From Parachlamydiaceae bacterium (lineage in GTDB: Bacteria > Chlamydiota > Chlamydiia > Chlamydiales > Parachlamydiaceae), in NCBI GenBank assembly GCA_025451995.1, contig JANWJE010000038.1, positions 1 through 47,538 on the forward strand: a DNA stretch of 47,538 bases. Reading direction: 5' to 3'. Every line of letters begins with the position of its first letter. Position 1 is the first letter of the stretch. The position numbers and the translations under genes are program-made. This document shows positions 33,739 to 41,086 of the stretch, piece by piece. The notes under the pieces are model-generated. The model was not told the DNA's origin, did not search any database, and saw only the letters and a program-made list of their open reading frames with translations.

Positions 33739-34119
33739 ATGTTAATTAAGTTCGTAACCATCCAAGGTAGCGGAAATTCTGGATATAAAGCAGTTATCAA
33801 GTCTTTTCCGACGATCGAAGGAAGCATGGTTAAATTATCTATTCCTGTAAATTCACTCAAAAAATGCATAGATAAACACACAGCTGAAGTAGCTGCAAAA
33901 AAATTTTCCGAATTGAAGAGTCTTCCATATGTACCTGAAAATACGAGTGTGATGACCTCTATTCCCTTTGGCACTAAAGGGTTCCTTGCTTTAGAGTTTA
34001 CTTCAAACGGCGAAGTGATTGGCCAAGGCTCAGTAGTAGATAAAGACTCATCTCTTGCTCAAGCAACCCAAGTAGCGAATCAAAGAGGGTTGCCCTTGCT
34101 TGGTATACTCCCTTTTTAG
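33739..34119 (+). CDS. Small unknown protein
   Basis: A 126-residue soluble protein with a strong ribosome site (TTAGGAGT before ATG). No signal peptide, membrane segment or known motif is visible. Predicted beta-rich N-terminus (LIKFVTIQGSGNSGYKAVIK) and a C-terminal ATQVANQRGLPLLGILPF. It stands alone, convergent with the secreted propeller protein gene. Function unknown. Confidence 0.65.
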   Translation: MLIKFVTIQGSGNSGYKAVIKSFPTIEGSMVKLSIPVNSLKKCIDKHTAEVAAKKFSELKSLPYVPENTSVMTSIPFGTKGFLALEFTSNGEVIGQGSVVDKDSSLAQATQVANQRGLPLLGILPF

Positions 34120-34200
34120 CCTCCGGGGGAGTGATGAACAATTCATTAATTTTTTTGTAATCGAAATCACTGGGAACCGGCAGTCTCTTTTTCTCAAAGG

Positions 34201-35838
34201 CTAATTGCGGCAAAATGAGTGGACTTTCACTTTTACGGGTTTGGAAGTTTCTTTAAATGTGTTCACTGAAACGATATAATAGGTTTTGGATTTGCCAATT
34301 TTGGATGAATCTTTGAATTTTAAAGGATTGTTTTTTATGACACTTCCCACTAAATTGCACAGAGATTTATCTTTGTAAATGTTGTATTTTATAATGAGGG
34401 CATCGTCGCTTGGGGCCTTCCATGTCAAGACATTGATTCCGCATTTCCCCTTTCCACATTTTTTGACTTTCTGGCATCCTTTTGCATCTGTAGGGGATTG
34501 TGGAGGGCCGCTATAAATGAATTTGTCGGCAGGGGAAATTGCGGATGATTCTCCCGTTACCTCTACAGTGATATCGACTATCCCTCTCCCTGGAGGGGAA
34601 GATGCTATTATTCGGGTATCGCTCTCAAACATAAAGAAAGCGGGAATTTTTCCAAATAAAACTCTCGTGGCATCGGTAAATCCTGCTCCCATAATGATGA
34701 CCTGTGTCCCACCCTCAGTGGGTCCAAGAGAAGGGCTGACTCCCGTGACGATTGGCGGAAGATAGGTGAATTGATCGTTAAGAGAAGTCGCAGAAGTCCC
34801 TGCCTCCGCCATCACAGTTACATCGACAGTTCCAGATCCTGCGGGCGAAGTTGCTATTATTTCAGTCTCGCTAATGGGGATAAAAAAAGCGGGAGTTGTT
34901 CCAAACAAAACGTCTGTTACATTATTGAATTTTGTCCCTATAATAGTGACATTTGTGCCGCCGCTAATGGGTCCTTCTGATGGGGTTATTTCAGTCACTG
35001 TTGGGGGAAGGGCGATGCTATAAGCCGAAACTGTATTGTGATTATTATTAGGAACTGCAGCAAATAGATTTCCATCTACTACAGGCGAATAGGCGACAGA
35101 AAAAGGTGCACTCCGCGTTAAAAAAGGGGAATCGGGTAGTGGAGTGAATGCGCCCGTAGCCATATCGACGTTATAGACAGAAATTGAACTATCTGCATTG
35201 TTTGCAACAGCTGCAAATAGATGGCCATCCACTATAGGAGAATAGGTGACAAAAAGTGGTTGTGAACCCGTCGGTGAAGGAGATTCTAGAATTTGAGTGA
35301 ACTCTCCGTTGATCGGATTGACGCTATAGATTGAGACTGAATTATTGTCGCTATTTGCAACAGCTGCAAATAAGTTGCCATTGACTATGGGTGAATAGGA
35401 GACAGAATAGGGGCCGTTCCCTGTCGAAAAGGGAGAGCCGGACACCTGCGTAAATGCACCCGTTGATTGGTCAACGCTATACACTGAGATGGTATTAGCG
35501 CCCTGGTCTGTAACAGCCGCAAATAAATTGCTACCGATGACAGGTGAATAAGCGATAGAGCTAGTAGTTGTGCCTGCAGGAAATGGAGAGCCAGATACTT
35601 GGGTCAATGTTCCATCCGATGTATTTACGCTATAAACTGATATATTGTGAGCGAATTCATTAGCAACAGCCGCGAATAATTTGCCATTAAGAACCGGCGA
35701 AAAGGCGACAGAAGTGGGGTCATTTCCTGCCGGAAAGGGGGATCCTGGAACTGATACAAAACTTCCCTCAGTTTGAGCATAGCCAAGAAAAGAATGAAAA
35801 ATAAATATAACAGATAGTATAAATTTGAAAACTTCCAT
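34201..35838 (-). CDS. Secreted beta-propeller protein with two IPT/TIG domains
   Basis: 545 residues from ATG 35838 (a TTG at 35862 is in frame but less likely). The N-terminus MEVFKFILSVIFIF then LGYAQ is a signal peptide. Residues about 30-270 hold five repeats of about 48 residues with the consensus VSGSPFPAGN, SVAYSPVVNGNLFAAVAN, NTISVYSV, the lactonase/YVTN-type propeller blade. Two IPT/TIG domains follow (about 277-360 and 363-447; PSEGPISGGTNVTI and PSLGPTEGGTQVII), then a Cys-rich link and an Fn3-like end (INVLTWKAPSDDALIIKYNI). Extracellular adhesion or ligand binding is likely. Five blades are fewer than the usual seven, so repeats may have been lost. Confidence 0.85.
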   Translation of the reverse strand: MEVFKFILSVIFIFHSFLGYAQTEGSFVSVPGSPFPAGNDPTSVAFSPVLNGKLFAAVANEFAHNISVYSVNTSDGTLTQVSGSPFPAGTTTSSIAYSPVIGSNLFAAVTDQGANTISVYSVDQSTGAFTQVSGSPFSTGNGPYSVSYSPIVNGNLFAAVANSDNNSVSIYSVNPINGEFTQILESPSPTGSQPLFVTYSPIVDGHLFAAVANNADSSISVYNVDMATGAFTPLPDSPFLTRSAPFSVAYSPVVDGNLFAAVPNNNHNTVSAYSIALPPTVTEITPSEGPISGGTNVTIIGTKFNNVTDVLFGTTPAFFIPISETEIIATSPAGSGTVDVTVMAEAGTSATSLNDQFTYLPPIVTGVSPSLGPTEGGTQVIIMGAGFTDATRVLFGKIPAFFMFESDTRIIASSPPGRGIVDITVEVTGESSAISPADKFIYSGPPQSPTDAKGCQKVKKCGKGKCGINVLTWKAPSDDALIIKYNIYKDKSLCNLVGSVIKNNPLKFKDSSKIGKSKTYYIVSVNTFKETSKPVKVKVHSFCRN

Positions 35839-35991
35839 AGAATTTAGTTTGTCCTTTGGCAAAAAACGAATATTTACAATTTCAGATGTACTAAGGACTA
35901 TTTTTATTCAAAACGCGCATTATACACAATTAAATTGAAGAATTGCTTTTCGTGCCCATGCCCGAAATTAAGTTTAAATCAAGCGCATATT

Positions 35992-37764
35992 TTATTCTAA
36001 ATGGACTATGGCGTCTCTAAAAAAAGAATAGAAATCATCTCCTTCATGTAAATTGGGCAAAAAAAACTCCCTTAATTCTTTATCAGATAACCTCCCAACT
36101 GCTTCATAAGTTAAAAAAAATTGCTGCGGAATCATTGGATGATAGTCTTGAGCATGATAATTAGATGTTCGATTGATGGTGATAAAAAATATCAAGAGCT
36201 GATCGCATAGAAAGCGATTTGCAATGGAATCCCCTCTTTCCATCATCAACCAATGTGTAATTTGCTGAGTTGTTTGATACATTAAATTTGCATCTGTGAA
36301 ATGCATTTGAGTAAGTTGAAATAATAATTTTTGGGCTAAGAAAAATTTATCTAATTTAACAAGAGCAAAAACCATTTGACAGCACTCTAATTTGTCACCT
36401 GTCAGTCTTTCCTTTAATGGTTTATTTATAAATTTTTCAACATGAGCTTGTGAAATCTCTTTCGAAATATCGCTTGTCAAAGGAAAAGAAATTTCTAAAA
36501 AAAATTGAGTCAATTTTTTTTTAAAGTTTTCCATCCCTTCTTTTCCCCCTACTAATAGACAGCTTTTTATACATAAGCTTAAGAATAATTCCATTTTCAA
36601 AAGATGATCATCAATCTCTAAAACCGTTCTACAACAGTGATGGAATGCGCCTATTTCACCGAATATATTGGCTAGATAAATTTGTTCTTTCCTTTGCTCT
36701 CTTTTATCGGAAAAACAAGAGAGAATTTTTTTTGTATATTCAAAATCCTTTGTCGCTAAAAAGGAAACAATCTTTCGATCCGATAAAACCGGTCCAAGTA
36801 TGCTTTCCTGTATGAGATTCTCCGCTATTTGCTCTATTCGAAATTTCCAATCTTCTGAAAGTATCCATTCTTTGATTATTTTTATCCCCGGTTTTTTTAT
36901 TGTTTTCTCTAACAAATCATTCGCTTCATCTCTTTGACCTGCTCGGATCAACGCGGCAATGATTTCATCGTAAATCATGAAACGAAAAAAAGAGGTGAAG
37001 TCAATGGGATCAGCAGAGTACTCCTTGTCTAAATCATATATTTTTTGAATATCTCCTCGGAGCGCTAATTTCTCAACTGTCCTTACAAGAAATTCAAGAA
37101 ACAGACCTTCATCAATCTCGCCTAAAAGTTCAAGAAATGGATACCCAAGGCAAAAAAATTCGGCAGCACACTGATATTTCAACGCTTTTCTTGATACACA
37201 AGACAGTACTTGTTTTGCAAGGTCGCTGTTTCCATACCTGCTAGTTAAAACTGCAATTGTAAATAGGGCATACTGCTTAATATTAGGGTCATTGTCAGGA
37301 GGCGCCATTTCCATTGTTTCTTTAAAAATATTTTCTAACTTCTCTGTGTTTTTAATTTGATCCAGCTTGTTTTTATCTGAATAAATTAACTGCCCTAACC
37401 TCTGTATTTTAATCCATAAAAGTTCAAAGGGTGTATAATCGGCGATGGTGAGAGCTTTCTCAAATAATTTTAAAAAATGATAATCATTGAGTTTCCATCT
37501 ATCCCCCCAATTTCTTGGATAAAGCAAAGTCACATGCTTTTTTGACATGGATTCTTTTAATTCTTTACATCCATTTTTAAGCGCATGCAAAAAAATAGAG
37601 TCCTTAGGAAAAATAGAGACCAGTTTATTAATGTCCGCTTCTTCTGCTGCTTCATTGAGACGCGCTAATGCCTTAGAACATTTTATCAATCTTTCATTAT
37701 CAATTCGTTCAGTGAATTCAAAAGTTTTTACAAAAAGAAAATGAGGTAAATTTGAAAATTGCAT
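35992..37764 (-). CDS. Large alpha-helical repeat protein of unknown function
   Basis: A 590-residue protein with no signal peptide or membrane helix. The sequence is almost entirely predicted helix pairs of TPR/SEL1-like spacing (for example ADYTPFELLWIKIQRLGQL, IIAALIRAGQRDEANDLLEK, MVFALVKLDKFFLAQKLLFQ). Helical repeat proteins of this size are frequent in environmental chlamydiae as candidate host-interacting proteins. The coding frame is intact and the gene stands alone next to a decayed tag gene. I do not recognise a specific family. Confidence 0.68.
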   Translation of the reverse strand: MQFSNLPHFLFVKTFEFTERIDNERLIKCSKALARLNEAAEEADINKLVSIFPKDSIFLHALKNGCKELKESMSKKHVTLLYPRNWGDRWKLNDYHFLKLFEKALTIADYTPFELLWIKIQRLGQLIYSDKNKLDQIKNTEKLENIFKETMEMAPPDNDPNIKQYALFTIAVLTSRYGNSDLAKQVLSCVSRKALKYQCAAEFFCLGYPFLELLGEIDEGLFLEFLVRTVEKLALRGDIQKIYDLDKEYSADPIDFTSFFRFMIYDEIIAALIRAGQRDEANDLLEKTIKKPGIKIIKEWILSEDWKFRIEQIAENLIQESILGPVLSDRKIVSFLATKDFEYTKKILSCFSDKREQRKEQIYLANIFGEIGAFHHCCRTVLEIDDHLLKMELFLSLCIKSCLLVGGKEGMENFKKKLTQFFLEISFPLTSDISKEISQAHVEKFINKPLKERLTGDKLECCQMVFALVKLDKFFLAQKLLFQLTQMHFTDANLMYQTTQQITHWLMMERGDSIANRFLCDQLLIFFITINRTSNYHAQDYHPMIPQQFFLTYEAVGRLSDKELREFFLPNLHEGDDFYSFFRDAIVHLE

Positions 37765-37804
37765 ATCATTAAATTCCTATTAGAAGATCTAACAATAATA
37801 AAAG

Positions 37805-37951
37805 ATGTTATTTAAAAAAAGATGTTTTGGATCCACTCCAGGCAAAGAATTTTACGCAGACTATCATGACAAGGAATGGGGCATTCCTGTTTATGACGAT
37901 AGGCACTTATTTGAAATGCTCATCCTTAGAAGTCGCAAAAAATTTCTATGA
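37805..37951 (+). pseudogene. tag: Truncated DNA-3-methyladenine glycosylase I
   Basis: A 48-codon frame begins MLFKKRCFGSTPGKEFYADY, then HDKEWGIPVYDDRHLFEMLIL. YHDKEWG-P--D---LFEML is the signature N-terminus of Tag, which removes 3-methyladenine from DNA. Homology stops after LIL and a TGA follows seven codons later; about 140 residues including the catalytic part are missing. Confidence 0.82.
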
Positions 37952-38120
37952 TTTCTTGAGAAAAATAGGTGAAAAAAAATTGACGTCGTCTGGGTTGACA
38001 TGCGCTTTCCCCGAGAGGGGCTTTGGCAAACGATCGCTGAGCGCTTGACTTTCGCTGCTCAGTAAGTTACACTTAGAAACTGTCTATAAGGGAATGATAA
38101 TTTAACAATAGGATTTTTTT
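37952..38120. other. Junction debris after the tag fragment
   Basis: At about 37981-38070 a plus-strand frame reads VVWVDMRFPREGLWQTIAER and ends LTFAAQ before a TAA: apparently the 3' tail of a different gene joined to tag by deletion. I cannot name it. The rest is the AT-rich leader of the next gene. Confidence 0.4.
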
Positions 38121-38459
38121 ATGATACCAACTATTAATCGAGAAACTCTCATAGCTAATTATGACGTTTTTAAAAGCAAGGAAAGTGAAATCCAGAATAG
38201 ATTTCGAGAAGTAACAAAACAATATGATATATACTCCAAAGGATTTTATTTTTCAAAAGAATGTCCAGAATATTTAGAGAAGACAGCTAAAATTGCTCAA
38301 GACGCTCTAACTGCTTCTAACGAGTTGCAGAATTTTATAGAAAAAAATCAAATTACTCATTCAGCAGATAATGAGTTACTTAAGAAGTTTTCTGCCTTGA
38401 AAGCAAGTCTTATAATATTTTCTAGAATGAATGATGAGGATGGGTGTGTAATTTCCTGA
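38121..38459 (+). CDS. Small unknown helical protein
   Basis: A 112-residue soluble protein, mostly predicted helix, with an AGGA ribosome site seven bases before the ATG. It has no recognisable motif. The following unknown membrane-protein gene is 73 bp downstream in the same direction and may be co-transcribed. Function unknown. Confidence 0.6.
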   Translation: MIPTINRETLIANYDVFKSKESEIQNRFREVTKQYDIYSKGFYFSKECPEYLEKTAKIAQDALTASNELQNFIEKNQITHSADNELLKKFSALKASLIIFSRMNDEDGCVIS

Positions 38460-38532
38460 CTTCAATGCTTCTAGCGCCTAATTATACCTCTCGTGATTCA
38501 AAAGTTGGCATACTGATAATTTAAAGGAAGTT

Positions 38533-39132
38533 ATGAATATTATAATAAATTCATTTCAAAAAGATGTTAATTTTATAAAAGATTGCTCTCAACAAAAAGA
38601 GTTTTCTAATGAAACTCAAGATCGAATTGTAATAGTTGCTTTTAGAATTTTTACAAGTATCTTTTTTTTGGTTTCTGTTGCTTTAGCTATCAAATCCATC
38701 GGATTTAAAATTTTAGCTCATTCCCCATTGAAAGAAAAACTATCTCAAGTAGCAAGTTCTTTGATCATTCCAATTCTTTTGCGTGATTTTATCGTTAGTT
38801 TCAAAAATATCGAATCAGAAGGTGAAACAGAAAATAACTTTGAAAAATATTATGAAGCTCTTAGTAAAAATCACAATGGCTATACTTATATGGATGGGCC
38901 CATTTTGCCTCACTATAAACAAAGCTTTACAGAAATTTTATTTGGCGAGCTAATTGTTGGAAAAATAAAAAATAGCGATGGCAGCATTACTGCGGAATTT
39001 CTTTTTAAAGAAAAAAACTCTGATGCGATAAAAAACGAAACAGTTCATTTTCCGATAGAGCATTATTTTTGTTTGATTGAAACATTTTTTACAAAGCCTC
39101 TCATTCAATTCTTGAATACGTATTTTCCATAG
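38533..39132 (+). CDS. Unknown protein with bilobed hydrophobic region (Inc-like layout)
   Basis: A 199-residue protein. Residues about 32-53 and 68-84 form two close hydrophobic segments separated by a short polar turn (LAHSPLKEKLSQ), followed by a soluble C-terminal domain of about 110 residues. Paired hydrophobic lobes near the N-terminus are the loose criterion for chlamydial inclusion-membrane (Inc) proteins, which are type III secreted; no sequence match can be claimed. A GGAAG ribosome site precedes the ATG. It could equally be an ordinary inner-membrane protein. Confidence 0.65.
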   Translation: MNIIINSFQKDVNFIKDCSQQKEFSNETQDRIVIVAFRIFTSIFFLVSVALAIKSIGFKILAHSPLKEKLSQVASSLIIPILLRDFIVSFKNIESEGETENNFEKYYEALSKNHNGYTYMDGPILPHYKQSFTEILFGELIVGKIKNSDGSITAEFLFKEKNSDAIKNETVHFPIEHYFCLIETFFTKPLIQFLNTYFP

Positions 39133-39158
39133 AGGTCTAGCAGATAAATTTGACCGAT

Positions 39159-39500
39159 TTAGTTGTTACAAGAGCTGCCCTTTTCAATGGCTTTCATTTT
39201 TTTGATATCCGATTTGAATGGATGTTCATTCATAAGGGTGTTTACGGTAGATATAAGAATTTTTTTCGCCCAATCCGGCAATGAAGCACTGATGCTATAA
39301 TACACCCATTGCCCTTGGCGTTCATCTGTAACGAGCCCTGATTTTCTCATAAGCGCTAAATGCCGTGAAATTTTTGGTTGAATGCTGCCTATAATCTGGC
39401 TGATTTCACAGACGCAAAGTCTTCCTTCTTTTTGCAGTAAAACGAGACACCTTAAGCGTGTCTCGTCAGATAATAGTGAAAATAACTCATTTGGAGTCAT
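39159..39500 (-). CDS. arsR: ArsR-family metalloregulator
   Basis: A 113-residue winged-helix repressor. MTPNELFSLLSDETRLRCLVL and the metal-binding CVC pair (C29, C31 in GRLCVCEIS) match ArsR; the HTH is IGSIQPKISRHLALMRKSGLV. Arsenite binding to the Cys pair releases it from DNA. It is the second gene of the operon, overlapping the arsM stop region by ATGA, which is the reverse of the common arsR-first order. It likely represses its own operon through the palindrome at 40396-40411. Confidence 0.93.
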   Translation of the reverse strand: MTPNELFSLLSDETRLRCLVLLQKEGRLCVCEISQIIGSIQPKISRHLALMRKSGLVTDERQGQWVYYSISASLPDWAKKILISTVNTLMNEHPFKSDIKKMKAIEKGSSCNN

Positions 39501-40366
39501 CTTTTATCTCCCATAGGTTTCGTAGCTTTGATTTTTGCTGAAACAACATAATTTTCTGCATCAGAACCTGGAACCCAGTCTTTAATAAACGCCCTGCTGT
39601 TTTCTTGAGGCTCTATGGCGATGTCTTTAAATCCAACATTTGTCAAAATATTTTTGAGTTCATTGATTGTAATCGCACCTGAAATGCAATTGCAATAGAG
39701 TTCTGAGTTATTGATCATTTCTTGCGGCAAAGGTTTATGGGCAACCATATCAGAAATTGCCAATCTTCCTCCATCTTTTAGTACCCTAAAAGCTTCAGCA
39801 AAGACATTTGTTTTGTTAGTTGATAAGTTAACAACACAGTTGGAGATAATCACGTCTACAACGTTATTAGGCAGCGGCAGATGTTCAATCTCTCCAAGCA
39901 AAAACTCAACGTTTCGATATCCATTTTTAGAAGCATTATTTCTTGCTTTGCTTACCATTTCAGGGGTCATATCAACTCCGTAAACTTTCCCGCTTGGTCC
40001 AACTCTCTTTGCAGATAAGAAGACATCAAATCCTCCGCCGGCTCCTAAATCTAAAACAACATCACCTTGTTTTAGAGACGCCAATGCTTGAGGATTACCG
40101 CATCCAAGACCCATATTGCAACCTTCTGGAACACTGCCATATTCTTCTGATGAATATCCTAATTCTTGTGAATATCCACTATCTGGTTTTGATGAAATAC
40201 CGCAACAACTTCTCCCATTTCCACAGCTTTTATTTTGGTTGTTGGCTTCTGCTACATTACCGTAAGCTGATCGAACTTCTCTCCTGACATCCTCTGCATT
40301 TTTAGACGGATTTGGTGATGCAACGTAATAAACATATTCTGTTTGTGGTTGATGATGATAATCCAT
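39497..40366 (-). CDS. arsM: Arsenite S-adenosylmethionine methyltransferase
   Basis: A 289-residue SAM-dependent enzyme that methylates arsenite to volatile or less toxic species. The SAM motif is VVLDLGAGGGFD (103-114), VDMTPEM follows, and arsenic-binding cysteines are visible in CNMGLGCG (C83, C89), SNCVVN (C177) and YCNC (C225, C227); an extra N-terminal cluster has C48, C54 and C55. I chose ATG 40366, six bases after AGAGGTG, rather than the longer upstream frame. It is co-transcribed with arsR. The reading frame is intact and motifs are complete. Confidence 0.93.
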   Translation of the reverse strand: MDYHHQPQTEYVYYVASPNPSKNAEDVRREVRSAYGNVAEANNQNKSCGNGRSCCGISSKPDSGYSQELGYSSEEYGSVPEGCNMGLGCGNPQALASLKQGDVVLDLGAGGGFDVFLSAKRVGPSGKVYGVDMTPEMVSKARNNASKNGYRNVEFLLGEIEHLPLPNNVVDVIISNCVVNLSTNKTNVFAEAFRVLKDGGRLAISDMVAHKPLPQEMINNSELYCNCISGAITINELKNILTNVGFKDIAIEPQENSRAFIKDWVPGSDAENYVVSAKIKATKPMGDKR

Positions 40367-40395
40367 AATTACACCTCTTTGTTGGATTGGTTTAT

Positions 40396-40432
40396 GTATA
40401 TACGTATATACGAATAAGCATATATTTATCAA
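40396..40432 (-). promoter_or_regulatory. arsM-arsR promoter with palindromic operator
   Basis: On the minus strand TTGATA (40432-40427) and TATATA (40410-40405) are separated by 16 bp, a good sigma-70 promoter. The -10 box lies inside the perfect 16-bp palindrome GTATATACGTATATAC (40396-40411), 30 bases before the arsM ATG. An ArsR dimer bound there would block RNA polymerase. Binding is inferred from position and symmetry. Confidence 0.72.
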
Positions 40433-40642
40433 TAAATTTTATTCTTTTATATTTTTCATCTAGAGTGTAGACATGGTTTTCAAGATGAAATAATAGTTTT
40501 TCTGCTTCGATCTTCAGAAAGTTTTTCAGCTTGCTTATGCTGTATCTTAAACTGTTTTTTTTCCCTATCTGACAACAAAGAAAAATGGAGATAACAGATT
40601 TATGATTGCAGAAATTTCATCCCTTCATTAGAATCCATTGAG
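40433..40642. other. Gap with possible IS630-type transposase remnant
   Basis: Between the divergent ars and nrd units. On the minus strand at about 40600-40480 a frame reads LLSDREKKQFKIQHKQAEKL then SEDRSRK before a stop, weakly like the N-terminus of IS630-family transposases. It has no intact start or continuation. The promoter of the nrd riboswitch transcript should also lie here. Confidence 0.3.
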
Positions 40643-40862
40643 CTTGCTAGTGGCTCCTGCTAACTGTTAGCTTGAGTCTTAAAAGGGAATCTGGTGAAAA
40701 TCCAGAACTGCCCCCGCAGCGGTATGCAGAAACGAATTTTGTCATTAGACCCCTTACGGAAGGGGTCTTTAAGCACTGGCTAAAAAGCTGGGAAGCGACA
40801 AATAGTAGAAAAGCCTGAGATTCTTAGGCAATGTCTGTAAGTCCGAAGACCTGCTAACAAGT
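40643..40862 (+). ncRNA. Cobalamin (B12) riboswitch upstream of nrdA
   Basis: The diagnostic B12-box elements are present in order: AAAAGGGAATCTGGTGAAAA (40680-40699), CCAGAACTGCCCCCGCAGC after it, GCCTGAG near 40813, and AGTCCGAAGACCTGCT near 40840. The outer P1 stem forms between CTTGCTAG (40643) and CTAACAAG (about 40854). An optional hairpin at 40746-40768 (AGACCCCTTAC, then GGAAGGGGTCT) is inside. In known cases adenosylcobalamin binding lowers downstream expression. Downstream are a hairpin over an AAGGAG and the leader ORF, suggesting translational control. The target, class I nrdAB, is B12-independent, so repression when B12 is present implies an alternative B12-using enzyme or uptake link. 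Confidence 0.93.
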
Positions 40863-40864
40863 AG

Positions 40865-40886
40865 AGACCTTTTTCGAAAAAGGTCT
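40865..40886. repeat. Perfect 22-bp palindrome at riboswitch 3' edge
   Basis: AGACCTTTTT followed by CGAAAAAGGTCT. Its ends and the following TATGT resemble the terminal arm of repeat family A (AGACCTCTTTCGAAA, then GGTCTTATGT at 33341). It can form a stable hairpin directly after the riboswitch; without a following U-run it is not a classical terminator. Confidence 0.5.
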
Positions 40887-40899
40887 TATGTGGCTTTCA

Positions 40900-40914
40900 C
40901 CTTCGACGGGAAGG
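40900..40914 (+). promoter_or_regulatory. Hairpin overlapping a Shine-Dalgarno sequence
   Basis: CCTTC (40900-40904) can pair with GAAGG (40910-40914) across a five-base loop, covering part of AAGGAG (40911-40916), the only good ribosome site before the leader ORF at 40928. It is a candidate expression platform for the riboswitch; the switching partner is not proven. Confidence 0.45.
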
Positions 40915-40927
40915 AGATAGACGTTCC

Positions 40928-41086
40928 ATGTGTACCATGCATACCAAGCTTACCCTTACACGTTTATTTGCTTTTTTCAATTTTTCTATCCTATCCCATC
41001 CTCTCTTTGCTGTGTGTTTAGCCGCCAATCATGTAATTTTTTTATTTAGAGGGCGCTATGGCATCAATTGCAGGGATTCAATGTAA
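40928..41086 (+). CDS. Short hydrophobic leader ORF overlapping nrdA
   Basis: A 52-codon frame (MCTMHTKLTLTRLFAFFNF at its start) with signal-peptide-like composition. AAGGAG lies 11 bases upstream, rather far. Its stop at 41084 is 29 bp inside nrdA in another frame, so its translation could be coupled to nrdA. It may be a true leader peptide through which the riboswitch acts, or the leftover start of a former B12-regulated envelope protein gene. There is no independent evidence that it is translated. Confidence 0.35.
   Translation: MCTMHTKLTLTRLFAFFNFSILSHPLFAVCLAANHVIFLFRGRYGINCRDSM

Noticed and set aside
40746-40768. Stand-alone terminator before nrdA
   Set aside because: The hairpin lies inside the B12 riboswitch at the position of its variable arm and has no U-run of note.
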